Shown piece by piece: positions 1-15,000 of a DNA stretch of 64,000 nucleotides (position 1 is the stretch's first letter; every line of letters starts with the position of its first letter). Position numbers and translations under genes: made by a program. Origin of the DNA: Rhopalosiphum padi (taxonomy: Eukaryota > Arthropoda > Insecta > Hemiptera > Aphididae); contig NC_083598.1 in assembly GCF_020882245.1 (NCBI RefSeq), forward strand, positions 31,719,858 through 31,783,857, in the 5' to 3' direction. The notes under the pieces were generated by a model. It was not told where the DNA came from. It ran no database searches and saw nothing but the letters and a program-made list of their open reading frames with translations.

Positions 1-2950
1 TTTATATCACTCTAAGCTTTTAAACTGGATTAATCAGTTTAACGTATAAAATGTTTCTATTCCGTACACTATACGTAGCTATAACACATACACAACAATA
101 ATATATACAATAAAGGTGTAGGTATGTATGTAAATCGGCAACATTCAAAGTATTCTCCGTTGCATTGTCAGTACGTGTACAATGTCACTGCGGCGCATAC
201 GACGCACATTTGTACATAATTTAGACCGCGCGGCCATAATAGAATAATATAGAATATAATAATATAATCGAATAATAATATTAGCGATATAGGTATTCGC
301 GAGCTACAAATATCAATAATGACTAACAAAAACGAAATACTTCACGAATAGTGTATAATAATATAATATGCATGTATGTTCGCGGTGACTTACGATCGAA
401 ACGATGTTCAAGCACACACATGGGGGCCGGTATTATATACTTGCACATATAATATTATCATTATATGGTTTAAAAAAAAAAATACATCTCACCAAACCGG
501 TATTTGAAATAGTACTTATATGCTAAACTCCTGCCGATATTTCGTCCAAATGTAAAAAAATTGATTTTCGATTTGTTTTTTTTTATTTATTTATTTTATT
601 AATTCGATATCTAAGAAGGACGTTTACAACTCTCGTTTTGACGTCGTGCGTACTATATTAATAAGTGTTGACAAAACAACCTATAATAAAACATAAGCTC
701 AAAAACACACATTCACGTGACATTACAATCGTGTGTGTGTATGTGTCATTTGTTACGAGGCCAACGGTATTTGCATATTTTATTAATAATTTATTAATTG
801 CACATTACTATATTATTTTCCGACAACTGCCAACGTACAGCGCGTACATTACAAGCGAGTCGTCACACGTCTTCACCGATATCGTGGGTTTTGTTTAGTT
901 TAGATTTTTTTTTCTTGACATTATCATCGAATTCACATCGCTTTAGAAAATAAGTATTATATTATATTTAAAATCGTAAGACCATTTATTTTATTTTTGT
1001 TTTATTTTTTTTATAAGTTATAAGATAAAACTTTATAACGTTTTTTTTGCATTATCTAATACGTCCAAGATGTTAGTCCTCAAACATTAGTTATCTAATT
1101 CAATAAACGTCTCAATATTTTTAAATTAGTTTATAGGATGTACAATTATTACATCATTAAAATAGTATACCTAAGTAAAAAAACATTTTGGGGAGAAAGA
1201 GAACTCAACGTACAAAGCATTAAGTATCTGCGAAATAATCAAACTTTGTTTTTGTTTTAATAAACTATAAGTGTTATAACAACAATAGTTTGATAGACTA
1301 ATAGTGTGATTATCCTTGTTAGTCTTAGTACCTATACAGTCGAATTGAAATAATGTCTAAGAAATTTAAAATAATCTCTACCAACATTATTGCGAATAAA
1401 TGGAAACGTAATAAATGGAATGTAAATTTTAAGTTTTATACGTAGAGGACGGTGGTGAAGGGGTTTGGGATAATTGTTGGTACGGCATCGTGAACGACAT
1501 CTCCGAGGGACAACTGCAACACCCACGACATGACAAAAACAACAAACAAAAAACGTTAAAATCGTCTTCTGCTCACAAAAGTTTTCGAGAAATCCGTCAT
1601 TCTTACTACATGCGGTTTATAGTTGCCGGAGTGTTGGGCGTGTAAATACCTACACACTGCTGCAGTGACTAAGGAAAATAATGTGATACACATGTCAACT
1701 TTCATCATCCATCATATTGTTACACGTCATTATATACACATCCACACATCAATATATATCGTAAATTATATATATATAAAACATACGTATCACGGTTCTG
1801 ACACGTATATGATGTTTTACAGACCTCGAGAGTTAACAAAAATAATGTACTGGCGGCTGTTTTGCCTTTTACAAACATTTTATAAAGGTACTCGAATGAT
1901 ATGTATTTTACAAAACTAATTATTTGCATTTTTTTTAGAATAATGTAAAAGATGTAAAACCCGAAAATGTGCACATAGGATTTTACAAATATGGTTTGTT
2001 TATATTATAGGCTCTATAGGGATTCCATTATTGGCTACAAAAGAAAAAAAAATAGTTATTATATTATTATAATTATGTATAATTTTAGACTTTTATTTGG
2101 TCAAAACCACTGTATAATGACTGTTAAAAATTAGTGTAATTTAAATTTAATGGAATTAAAGAAAATATTAATCCACTAGCACTATTAACGTTACGAGTAA
2201 CGTCGTTCAGGATCAGTTAGTATAAAATAATATTGAGAGTTGTTATAATATTAAATTTTATGAAACCCGTCATGGTGATAATATTATGATTGGATTCAAC
2301 AAACAATGAGATGATATTATAATAACTCTTGGAATTAAACATTTACATAATCAATTTTAAAAATAAATTCTCGACAGTACTGATTAAAGATACGTTTTTA
2401 AAATAAGTTATCATTTAAAATATATTTTAAGCAGAAAAATTAATGAGTTTCTGAAATGTATTTCAAGACAAAAATAGAGCAATGTATCATCACAAACCTT
2501 GAAAATAAAAATAAATACCAATATTAATTTTTGGTACATATTATGCAATAGGTTTAGGTAATTACTAATTACACTCAACGTTCATCTATTTGTTCCTCTA
2601 CAAGTGTACACATGCATATTTATGAGTGTGTAAATTATTAAAATTTAAAATTTCTCATAAGTAATCTAAAAATAAAATATCGTAAGAAAACATACGAGAA
2701 AACGTGGATAATGTTTCTACCTTTGATTTTGGTCAATAATAATAATACGTTGATACAGTAAAATATTGAAACATACCATAGTACTATACAAAACTTTGTA
2801 GCTTAAAATAAAAAAATTGCAATGTTGGCCGTTTCTAAGATATAGACATGTGTGGCGTCATCTTAATTAATTTGTATACTGCTTTATTTTATAAATCATA
2901 TTATACGCAAGTAGTACACACTCTCGAAGGCGTACCGTTATAATAAGTAT
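1..2950. other. AT-rich intergenic DNA
   Basis: All open frames are short and low-complexity. I see no gene, tRNA or recognisable transposon. Confidence 0.7.
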
Positions 2951-3604
2951 CACAGAGAACGTTGATTCGGTCATTTTTTTTTCCATCTCGGGATCACATG
3001 ATAAATCTCATAAATCTCGATCAGTGTGGCAGGCCGCCTGCGTACAGCGTGCGTATAATAGCCCTCGGTTGCAGATAATCCGCAAGAGCCAGCCGGCGGA
3101 CAAAACCGCCGTATATTATTATTTATTAAAAAAAATTAAAAAATTGTTCAAAACGCATAAAATACGACAAACCGTCGCGCTTCTAATATTCATCGTCGTC
3201 TTTGTCGTCGTACGTATATATAATATATATTACTTAATAAATTATGACGTTTGGACGCGATTCACCGGTCCTCGTACAGACGTTAAATAAAAATCAACGA
3301 ACGCGTCGTCTCTCGCTCGCTCGCGCTCTCAAGGATACCGCACCGTACCCCTCGCGCCCTAACAGAATATATTTATATACGATATTATAATAATGTCCAT
3401 AAAACTTCTTTACCACGTCGTAGGTAGGCACCCGTCTATATATCATTAAATTTGGCAGTAGATAAGTATTTTAATTTTACGATTTTTGACTGAATTTCGG
3501 AACGATGAATCATTTGCATGTGCGCGTGCGCGTACGTACCTACATTATATTATTATAATATACGTTGTCCATCGCGGATGACCATATTATTATAATAATA
3601 ATGT

Positions 3605-3611
3605 GTATATA

Positions 3612-3642
<31 letters not shown>

Positions 3643-3666
3643 AGTTTACCAACGCACACACACACA
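3605..3666. repeat. Compound TA / GATATA / CA microsatellite
   Basis: A TA run (about 3606-3624) passes into GATATA-type units (to about 3644) and, after a short gap, a CA run (3655-3666). Confidence 0.85.
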
Positions 3667-4836
3667 TTGCAATATGTGTGTTTAATTAATGACCTATAGT
3701 TCTGTGGTCCGCTATGATATTATATTATGTTTATGTAAAATAGAACTACTTTAAATTGTAAATTATGGTCTAAAACGTGAAATATCTAACAACGATAATA
3801 TAGTGTTGTTTATCTTTGGTACGCCAATATGTTGGCCGCCAACTCTTGGCGCATCCAACTACAGCGGTCCAATTTCTCTTGAATAAAAAATCTGATTACG
3901 AAGTCCTTCGATTATTTTTGTTTTTAAATACTTCCTTCGTATAGTTCTAATATAATAATAACTCCGATTCTTTGGTTTTCAAACGCCGATAACTCACAAC
4001 GCGTTTGTGTACAATTTAATATACGAAACCGTCTAGCAATATTGCAATATTATGACGTACAGCCGTCGTCGTTGTCTGTTGTCGCGAAAACTGAGACGAT
4101 GCCTTGAGACGTGTGTTAAACGACGTTAATGGTACGTCATGTGTATTGTTGCACCATCGAAATCTGAAAATGATAATAATATTTTGTTAACGGATACGGT
4201 ACGATGAACTTGACGTTTTTCGAAACGACAGTATTTTCGTTTATACGCGCTAGACAGTGCGCAATCCACTTAGTGTCGGCGGCAGTGGCGGCGGTGGCGG
4301 TTAAACGGAGAGAGGAAGAGAGAAATTTGCTCGTCGAGCATGTATCTGTGTCTGTGTCGTCGTCATCCGGCCGTGTAAAGGTCCGTGTCTGTGTGCGCGT
4401 GTAAGTGCAGTGTGTCCGTCACCGAATGAACACGTTATAACTTATATTATTACACAAGACGTGGCATGGGACTTGACACCGCCACCGCCGCCGCCGTCGC
4501 CACTGACAATGTGCGCGGTAGATGAAACAGATAGGCAAAACAATGAGACAGGTCACTTCAAACCGCGCGCGTTCGGACTGAAAGTATTCGCACACGCACG
4601 ACTGACGGGCTGATGCACACACGTGCGCGTGCGCACGTTCCTCGGGACACTTTTGTCTCCAAGAGTGCGATCGCTACGTGAGCGTAAAACGGAGAGACAA
4701 AGAGGGTTATGTGCTTGCGCATATACAGTGTAAAAGCGATGGACACTATACGGATAGGGACAGTGTGACTGCGACAGATTTATCCTTAACGTTTGAGACC
4801 CTCGATTGCCTCGACCGCGGTGGCGGGTGACCTTTT

Positions 4837-4857
4837 AGCAGCAGCAGCAGCAGCAGA
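4837..4857. repeat. AGC trinucleotide repeat, 7 units
   Basis: Seven AGC units lie in a CpG-rich island. No supported gene reads through them. Confidence 0.85.
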
Positions 4858-4949
4858 CACTCCAAAGGCTCGAGAGTATATCGTATTATATATGTATACG
4901 CGAGCCCCTTTACCTGCACTACGTACACCTATTTATTATGTGTGCGTGT

Positions 4950-4975
4950 TTATATATATATATATATATATATAT
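4950..4975. repeat. TA dinucleotide repeat
   Basis: An uninterrupted TA run of about 26 nt. Confidence 0.85.
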
Positions 4976-5520
4976 ACATTATCAATTATGTGGGCATTTG
5001 CGTGTATAATATAATCGCAAGATAGGACGTGGTCACAAGAGTCGTCTCGTCCTTTCATGCGACAGCGGCGGCGCTCGAACTACATAAATATTTGTATTAA
5101 CTAGCTATATGTGTGTATACGGTCACGGTGCAATTATTCGTCTGTAGATAAACAGTTCAAGAGAGAAAGAGACAGAGAGCGACAGAGAGAAGCGAAAATA
5201 ACACTGCGAAATCGGATTGAAGTAGACTTTTATTATCTAACAAAACTATATATATATATATACTCCAACGTGTGTACAGGTTATACACCATTAAAGACTA
5301 TTTTTATTACCCACGTATATGGCTAACGAAATTGCGTAGCCATCCATTTGTCGCGACGTTACGGCCGACGACAACGAGCCGGACTTAGAGTTGATTTCCC
5401 GACGACGGCGTTCGAGCCGGACCTGAATCAGATCGTTTCCCGTAGCGTACGACCCTACAGACAGCTTTCGACCGGTAATGTAATGAGCTTTATATCGTAT
5501 ACGATTTTATAATACACTTA

Positions 5521-8440
5521 GGTAGGTACGTGTCTATTTTTATTTTATTATATATTATTATTCGTATTTGTTATGTTTATTTTTTCATTGACGAGCTGAT
5601 GTATTCGTGTAAAGAATTATTAGAACTGACATTAAAGTATTATTAATGGATTAATAAATATATACAATGATATATTTTTTATTTTTACTCGTAAATGCAT
5701 AACTTAAATTATTATTATTATTATTTCGTTTACTTTTGTCTAGTATTTATATATAATATGATAACTACTTATAAAGTGAGGCTATTTCATACAACGTTTA
5801 ACATGTAAGTTATTTTATTAGAAATAAAGATGAATGAAAACAAACTCCAATCTTAAGTTTTCTATATTACTAATAATAAATCCAAATCACCTGAGAAAAT
5901 ATTCACAGTTTATTTTGGTTAACATTAAACAATTATCTGGTGTTATATTCATAAATAAGACAATAATTATATTCCTTACAAATCCACGTATTACATAAAA
6001 TTATAATATTATTATAATACTTGTTTAAAAAAAATTGTCTATCTTAAATTTACCTATATGATTATAATTAATAGTACGTACGAAAATAGTGGTAATTATT
6101 ATACGGTTTAAGCATTGTTATTTAGCAATTCACTTCGTGTTATTTGTATAATATTATTAATTTGTAATAATTTGTTTTCAAATCGTAACACAACCTTATA
6201 AATTATACTAATCGTAATCCGTCAACAAGTATTATTGGCGATTTTAATTTGAATAATTATAACTCGTTCTCACTGAAATCGCATTACGGAATTTCTTTTT
6301 GTGAGATGTAAGTTATGCACACTTTTACACCACACCGTTATAAAATACTCCCTTCAAATTACACATTCACATAATTAACAAGTTTACACAATCATATGCG
6401 AATGGAATTTTTCGTTTAACATTAATTCAATGCTATTTTGTATTTTAGATACCTATATGCATAAGATTAACTATATACGTTAATCAGAATAGACAAAAAT
6501 AATTTGATAAAATCAAATTACTTACGTCCTCGTAAAACGAAGCTAATGTGTTTTTTCAGTATCTGAAATGTTATTATAGCTTGAGCACGTATTCGTTATT
6601 GAACTCAACCCTTCACCAAAACGTAAGGGTTGCGTCAGAAGGGTGAAAGTCCCTAACTGTGTAATATTAAGCTCATTGTACTCACTGTTTTGATTTAATG
6701 GATTTTTACTAGGATATATTATATATATTATGTTTAATTACTAATTATTATGAACGGCCAATTTATTAAAGTTTAATTTCGTTATTTATGATTATTAATA
6801 TTATTTATTATTCGGATCATATAAAACACGTATAAGCATAAACACGCTATAAATGAAAAGAAAAGAAATATCTTTTGAGTTATGAGCAAGTATAATATAG
6901 TATAATAATAAAGAAAATTATCATCACAATAACTTAAATTTAATTATTACCATTTACAATTTTAATTTTTAACTATAACAAAACAATTACAAAAATATTG
7001 GCATGAATGATTCTGTAAAAGTTCTGTTTGTATACCTATACAAATAAATAAAATCGGTGAATTATATTATAATTTTACTCTTTTAAGTAAATTAATTAAT
7101 TCATTAATATTTTATTCTTCACTAAAATAAGGATTAAAGTTATAGATTTCCCATGTTATAAAGATAAGTTATTTTTATATTTTAGTAATATTTTCGGATC
7201 TTACTCTATTGTTTTTTAATCCCATATATACTGCATATACCTTATACTAATAGACTATTTTAATCAAAATTTAACTTATATTATATGTTACAAACATAAT
7301 GTATACATAATATACACAACTTTATAATATATAAATTAATTAAATGAATGTCGACGATAACACTTATATATATAATTATTATATTAATTACAGTCGATTA
7401 AGCCATCACTTACGAAATTAAAATAAATATATAATGCGTAACGAATTATGGAAACTGAATGTACTGATTTAACTGAACAAGAATGTACGCACGAGGACGA
7501 GAAACTATATTTTGCTGTACTTCAGTAGTATAATATTATATAGCAGACGTACAATCCAAACGTTGCGTTTGAAGCAACACAACGTTTGAAATGGAAGTAT
7601 GGCGCCAAACACGTATAACTATGTGGACTATGAGCTTAAAGACAGAAATCTGAGGACAACATTGCAAGAAAAATATAGTATACAACTTAATCCGTTTATA
7701 TCCATTAATAGTTAGAGAGAAAGATAAGTTCAACATCAAACATAATATAATTTAAAAAAAAATATAGTGAGAGATGTAAAATGCAAATGTTGATACAATT
7801 TCAATCACATTTCAATGTTCGACACCGAATCAGGAATTGTTTACCTTCCAGACCTTTTATGTTATATATGTATTATACATATATTAATAAATAATACCGT
7901 ACTAACGGCTACGATGACGTATATGCGTCGTTTGAAATTTTCAATTTTTATGCAGAGACTACGTGCCATAATAATGAGTATATCTGCATGTTTCTGATCA
8001 ATATACAAATTAAAATCGTGTCAACACTGTTTTAAGCAACTGTCTTGAACAAGACGTGGACGTATCTAGCGTGAAAGACGGGTTTCCTATTAAAAATTCG
8101 TATTCAACATATATTATATTATATTATATAATGTGTTAATTAATCGGAAAGTCAGTAACCACAGATCAGGATGTATCGCCATTTACCAGGCTTATTATCA
8201 TGATATACATATCATATTATATATTATTATATTTAAATAAAACTTCACTGAAATATCCACACTACATCATCGTACCCATAGTCACTGACTTTCCAATTAA
8301 TTCGGACAATAAATTAATACTATATACGTGTATGTAATAATATAATAATATGAATGGTTCTCTTAAAATATTTAATAATAATGTCAGGTTAATTTACAGG
8401 TTTTGCTGGAAACCGTTTTATTTTTGATACGCGCAAATGT
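5521..8440. other. AT-rich intergenic DNA
   Basis: Nothing is recognised except the MITE-like inverted repeat at 8136-8302. Confidence 0.65.
8136..8302. mobile_element. MITE-like inverted-repeat element
   Basis: The left arm 8138-8159 (AATTAATCGGAAAGTCAGTAAC) and the right arm 8281-8302 are reverse complements at 20 of 22 positions, separated by about 120 bp of AT-rich DNA. Weaker complementarity continues inward (GATGTA and TACATC blocks). The arrangement suggests a small non-autonomous DNA transposon. It has no coding sequence, and target-site duplications are not obvious because the flanks are TA-rich. Confidence 0.4.
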
Positions 8441-9208
8441 TCAAAGACGTCATGATTAATTAATAGCCTTATATGTTATATTGTGTGTGTGTGTGTGTTT
8501 TTTTTTAAACGTACGACAAAATTCGTACGTCAGAACGTTCTATCTGCAGTGAGCTCGACAACCGTTCAAGAACCCATGTGTTTGATTCGTGTATTTGATC
8601 ACTGCTTATTCTCGCTACCGCACCGCACTGATGCACGCCGTGCCTATATTATAATATGCAATATCGCCGATTTATGATTATCATTAGTTAACGTCGTAAC
8701 GATTAAAATATCGTGTTTTGGCACACGCGCGATAACCGTCGACGTCGGTCTCAACACGGTAGAAACGGTACCTAACCACGGAATATATGAACAGCAAGCC
8801 GTAAAGTGATGCGAGTAAATCGAAAGAAAACACCCAAAACTTGAACAGTGTAGGTACACCTCACATCATGACCGTGTAGATATCACACACACTCTCGTAT
8901 TATAGATATATCATTATAAAAGTGTGCAGGCGGCGGTGGAAAGAATACGACGCCGGTCGCCCGGACAATAATCCGGTCGGTATTTTTAATACGTTTTGTA
9001 TACCGTACGATTTACACAGTACACGCGCGTTATGTGTGTATATAATAAACGTACGAAAAAAAAAAACCGATCGTAAAACTTCCGTTTGTCACGTAAAAAG
9101 ACGACCGGGCCTCGTCGCTCTCCGGTAAATTATTAGACTCCCGTGTCGGCCCGTGTGACAAAAAAAAATTTACATTAGAAAATCGTTAGGTTCGGTATTT
9201 CGTCCTTC

Positions 9209-9257
9209 TCACTCACTCTCTCTCTTTTTCTCTCACACACACACACACACACACACA
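9209..9257. repeat. CT-rich and CA dinucleotide repeat
   Basis: A CT-rich tract leads directly into about 12 CA units. Confidence 0.85.
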
Positions 9258-9434
9258 TATAATATATACACACACTCCCCCTTCTCTCTATCCCACTCAC
9301 TCTATATTCTTTGATTTTTGACGTTATTATAATATGGTCACCGTTCGTTTAATGAACTTTTCGGTGTGTGAGTGTGCGCGTGTGTATAAAATAAATGTAT
9401 AGACGGCCGCTCGAGCACAAATACATATACACAA

Positions 9435-9467
<33 letters not shown>
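9435..9467. repeat. CA then TA dinucleotide repeat
   Basis: A CA run is followed directly by a TA run. Both are transcribable as a low-complexity ORF but not coding. Confidence 0.85.
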
Positions 9468-10700
9468 ATATACACATACCGTACGCGCAGTCTTTTTATC
9501 TGTCCGTAATTTATTGTGTATTTTATCTGTCTCCTTTTCTGTTTTTCTGTTTTTTTTTTTATTTTATATTTATTTTTTGCCCCCCCGGCCGATGATTTAA
9601 TGACGTGGCTGACAAGGTCCGTCTCCCGCAGCCATCACAAACTCACGCACGCGCACTCACACGCACTCGTTTTACCTATATATAAATACATACATACATA
9701 TATATTCAGCTTTGACCGCGCACATATTATAGTATTGTAACTCTACATGTGCGCGCGTGTAATATCCGCGTCCATCACCGATAACTCATAATTTTTATTT
9801 CCTTTTTTTCATTATTATTATTATTATTATCGCCGGCCGGTCCGAAGTATCTATATATATAATATAATAATAATGTGATATATCGTATACGACTCGAATA
9901 CGTCTCGAATAAGGAAAATAAAACCGTTTGCGTTAATAATCGTAAAATATTATCATTACACACACGCGCGCTCATGTAGGTATTACCTGTATAATAATAA
10001 CATATATACGCGCACCCATCAAAATAATATTATAATAAACGTTATCCTACACACGATAGACGTGGTCATCGTACGTATATCAATGCGACTCGTCGGACTC
10101 GTACTGCACATATGCGGTTACGATTCCGCCGAACGACCCGATGCATATTATTACGTATAAAACACTATTATATAGTTATCCCACGGCGACGCCGTTTTAT
10201 TTTTCTTTCCGATTTCACGGCGTCCATCAGTCCCGGCTCTCGTCGTGTCCGACACGTACTCCGAAACTATACGTCATCGTCTACCCGGAGCGCTCGCGAT
10301 AATGTGCAGTTGATATATATATATAAAAATAATTCGTTTTGCGAGTGGGTGTGTGGCGTGTATATATAATGATACGATTATACCTATTAATTTAACCTAC
10401 TCGCGACTGCGGAATAGATAAGAACGACGACGATAAAATCGCCATCGATACACGAATCGGGTCGATCGGTCTATAGACGACGAGAACATCAACTCCGTCA
10501 AATGGTGTGGTGGGCGAATGTCGAATCCGATTGCTGTCCGTCCTGCAGACGAGTAGACCATATTATTATTGTACGTTATAATAACACGTCCAAAGATTCA
10601 ACACGTTATAGCGAACGAGGCAGTTATCTCTCCTACATTCACAACCATAACTATATACACTTCCGCACCAAAACAGTAAAAAAAAAAAAAAATAATAAAC

Positions 10701-13700
10701 ATATAAACTGGTAAATTGTAGCAAGTCTGTTCGGAGTGTATCGCGTACAATTAAAACGAATATATAAACTAAAGACAATCCAACACTTTTCTCGCCGTTC
10801 AAACATAATTATACCACGAGAGTAAGAATCGGTCACATAAATCTCACCCGTGTGTTGTACGCAATAAAATGCAAAAACAACCCTACTACAGTCGATGTGA
10901 CGAAACCCTCACAATGAGATGCATGGTCCTACATTGCCCGAAATTCATCACTGCGACAAACATTATAAACCACCCTCCAACGAGGGAAATAGCACTCGAG
11001 TAACAAACACCAAAATTATTCACGACTTTGTCAGTCATTGGTATTGATACAAGAATAAGATAATAATACACTGTGTAAATAACTATACAACATGTGTACA
11101 TGTATGCTCGGTGTTACACCACATATTGGCATAAATTAGTTAATTATAATATAAATAATGACATTTTAATGTAGAATAATGATTTATAGCGTTTATTTAT
11201 TAGTATTTGTGAGAAATAATAATAAGAACAACATATCAATGACAACTATAATCAATCGATCTTATAGTCACCGAGAAATTATGCACAAAATAATATCGGG
11301 AGGTTAATATTCTCATCAGACCTGTCGATTTGTCTGTAATAGATTATACTGTGTTGTGTGTTTGTGGATAAATGCAGCGATACACAAACCTTCTACACAC
11401 CCTATTGTATCCAAAGATCGGCGAATTAAACTGAAAAAAAATAACAAGAGTTAAAATTATTTTTAAATTAATATTTATACTTACGATATAATTTATCACT
11501 TCAAAGTCACAATGAAGAAAAATATTAGCTTGAATCAGTCAAAAATTAATTAATTTGTGGCCATATACGGCGATCGTACAATTCGGATTTTATTTCACAT
11601 TAATATCTAAACATTCTGTGAAAAATACATATTATTACCTATTTGGCTATTCCTTCTTGTTGCCTACTATAGATATATCGTGATTTAGATAATTATGCGT
11701 TTTTGTCGACATAATTAATAAATCAAAAATATCAATTTGTATTTAAAATCACTATAATATTACGTAACGTAATTAATAATAAAAAAAAAAATATGATTAA
11801 ATAAAAATTAATTGGACGTTCCTATACCTACAGTTATGTATAATACAAACAAGATTTCAACTTGACATATTATTTTTCAAATTATCTGAAAAACCATTAA
11901 GACGGATACCCAAGTAACTGGTCAAGTTAAAAATTATGACAAAAATAACTTTTTACCTAGTTAATGCCCACACCTTTGCATGTAAGTGCAACTACGACCG
12001 AATAGGTCCGAATAGGTCTGTCGACGGTCCACCGTGTGCGATGACATGGCCAATAATCATTATAACAATAAATTAACGTGTGCGCACGATGCAACTGGAA
12101 TTATTATTATTGTGTAACATAATTGTTACAATATACGCGCGAATCGTCGTATATTTATGATAATATTTATTATTATTACACCGTCGTTATAATATCCGCC
12201 ACGACCGACGTAAACATAATATTATTATAATATAGGTACCGTAACCGCGTTCGGGTTCGTTTGACGTTCGTATAATCGTGCGCTCGCCGTCGTCATAATA
12301 ACAACAATATTAATAATAATAATATCATAATCACCGTCGACATTACAAGTTTTAACGCTAAACCGCGATTTGAGTCGTTCGATCGAAATTCGAATTGTTG
12401 TATTATCAAAACAATAATGCGACAAGCCTATCGCCCACCATGCACGCGTCATGTCCATACATCATACCACGAGAACGACAGGTTTTTTCGTTCGACTTAA
12501 TATATTTTAACGTATTCGTATGCACTACTCACGCGTACCATCGCGAGTCGACGCGTCCGTCGTCTTCTTTCTAAAAATTATCGTTTTTAATTTGAAACTT
12601 CGTTATTATTATAATATAAAAAACGAAACGGACGTCGGTGCCGAAAAACCGATGGACACGACGGCAATAAATATTATCGGGTATTGTAAATTTATAAACG
12701 TTTTAATGGTACGATTATTCAAGCCGGAGAATGTGAACAGTCCGGTAAAAAAAAAAAAATCAAAACCGACCTATGCCGCCGTCGTCGTGTGACGATATAA
12801 TATAGTACGTATCTACTACAATATTAATAACACGAAAGAGAAGTAAAAAATGTGTTTTTATTCCTCCGGTCGATTGACCTACATGTAGAATGTCAAACGA
12901 CAACAACAATATTATTCACTCCGCGTGTGTCACTCGTCGTCATTTGTCTCCACCACGTCGACATCGTCCAAGTTTTAATTATTTCACAGCAACCAAATTA
13001 AATAAAGTTATTTAATACAGTACAATGGTGACGTGATGTGCGAATCGTTTGGCGTAAGAAAAACAAGATCGTTCGAAATAGTGTATACTATTATTATTCG
13101 TCCGCTCTCATACGTTATTAGTGTAACATCGATTTGAAAATATACACATTTTAAGAAAATATATAATAATATTTATAAAGTACCAGAAATATATGGACGA
13201 GAGTGTATTAAAAAATAATAATAATAATAATAAGACGAACGGTGGTGGGTAACTCATACAATTATTATCAGTAATGATATTTTTCAATCTTTTCCAGCAC
13301 TATGACAATGTATCACCAGCTGTTAATTAATTGTTAAACGTGCCCTACAGCTACGACGGTTGAACAAACAACGCGATCGTTGTAGATGTACTTCAAATTT
13401 TAATTTTTAACGGTTTCGGAGTTTCGTTTTCGTTACACGTCACTTGACTACCGCGACGTTCTCAGACGTTCGTGTACATAGAGTTTAGACTGTATAATGT
13501 TAGTTAACAATGTATGATATTATTTAAACTGTCGTTTTAAATATTAATAAATGGAACGTAATTCTAAAAAATAATACTTATAATAGCCGATTGACCGAAA
13601 AATTATAGATTTTCTAATAAATTATAATTATTATATTTTCGTGCAAATCATAACCATATTATATTAAACAAACATTTCTAAAATGTTAATAAATGTTTAA

Positions 13701-14600
13701 ATTGAAAACGATATACATTTCAATAAATATACATTTTGATAAAATAGAAATTTTTTTTATCGAATATCAAAAAATTAACATTATTATTGATGTTAATTTA
13801 TTAAAATATATGTTACATTCGACTATGAAAAATCTAATCAGTGAAATATTAATCATACTCAGTCATAATTAAAAAATACTGCACCGTCTGCTGGTTCATT
13901 TTATTTAGCTATATAGCGTATTAGTATTTTATTACAACAAATATGTATATAAATATATATATATATATAATATAGATTGATATAGATATATTATAAGCTT
14001 TGATCATAGACATAGAGACATAGAGATATACATAGAGATTATAAGATGTATATAGACATTTTTTTTTGCCATCGCCGAACGAACTTTACTTTTCGCGCTG
14101 TGTTATGCGATTATAATTAATTCAGTTTCGTATACGTATACTATTATATATATTTAGGCCTAAATGCACACTCCGAGCGTCAGATTTCGAGCACCTGAAA
14201 TATTTCCGCTTCGGGTTGGTCGATCTGATTATTCATATGCGTTCTACCTATATAGTGATTAGGTATATGATATTATTTTATGATTTCAAATTACTCGTCT
14301 GCGCTAGAAAATACGACGGATTATTCGCTCAAACCGAATATATATATATATAAGGAGCGTATATATATATACGCTCCGGGCGAGATCGTCTAGTTAATAT
14401 AATATACATATATGAACTATATCATGTATAAATAAATATATATTTATATATATTATATACATTATATACGCGTTTGTCAGCAATAGCCTACGATTGTAAT
14501 CTCCGTGCGCGAGTTTAAACTTCCTATATACGTTTTTCAGTTATAAAACACGAGAGACATTGAAATTTAGTACTCATTAATTTTTTTTTTCCTATCGGAT
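10701..14600. other. Mixed non-coding DNA with a CpG-richer centre
   Basis: AT-rich DNA encloses a CpG-richer part at about 11960-13500. The plus-strand frame at 12520-12792 (90 codons) lies there, has Lys-rich runs and no family resemblance, and I do not call it. A perfect palindrome lies at 14354-14377. Confidence 0.5.
14354..14377. repeat. Perfect 24-bp palindrome with GC-rich ends
   Basis: The ends are GGAGCGT and ACGCTCC, joined by an alternating AT core, so the 24 bases equal their own reverse complement. The GC-rich ends make it more than a plain TA run. The function is unknown. Confidence 0.8.
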
Positions 14601-14977
14601 TTTTTCCTCCGTTTCGTATGTATATACCTACTACTGCAGTGCATTTATATATTGTATATATTTTATGTGTCTAAACTTTTACTTTAATTAAGGACATGAC
14701 TCGTAAAGCAGATGCAGAGGAGATGTTAATCAGTGGCCGTGTCAGACGCGAGCAAGTTTTAAATCACTCAACGTCCACTCATTAAACCAGTTCTTGATAA
14801 AAAAAAAATAATAATAATAATAATAGTAAATAAATAAAGACTGGAAACGACGGCACGGCCGATGCAGAGGGAGAAACAAAACGAATGGCTTGATGGTATG
14901 AAGGGGGAGGGATAAAAATGCGTATATTTCGGCAAGACTTTGGTAGAAACCGAAAAAGATAGACGTACAATGAAGGT

Positions 14978-15000
14978 GAGAGAGAGAGAGAGAGAGAGAG
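14978..15000. repeat. GA dinucleotide repeat
   Basis: An uninterrupted GA run of 23 nt. GAGAG is also the binding word of GAGA factor and Psq-type proteins, so it could have a regulatory effect. Confidence 0.85.

Larger units (their letters stand above)
2960..5520. other. CpG-richer non-coding island
   Basis: This block is richer in CG dinucleotides than its flanks and has several microsatellites. Around 4622-4639 there is an 8-bp stem palindrome of ACGTGCGC/GCGCACGT. No frame resembles a known protein. It is a possible regulatory block. Confidence 0.5.
8441..10700. other. CpG-richer, microsatellite-dense island
   Basis: CA, GT, CT and TA runs mix with CpG-rich words. Open frames here follow the repeats and are not credible genes. 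Confidence 0.5.

Noticed and set aside
1416..1426. TGGAATGTAAA, the miR-1 5' end
   Set aside because: The match covers only the first 11 bases, the remainder differs, and no star strand is seen nearby.
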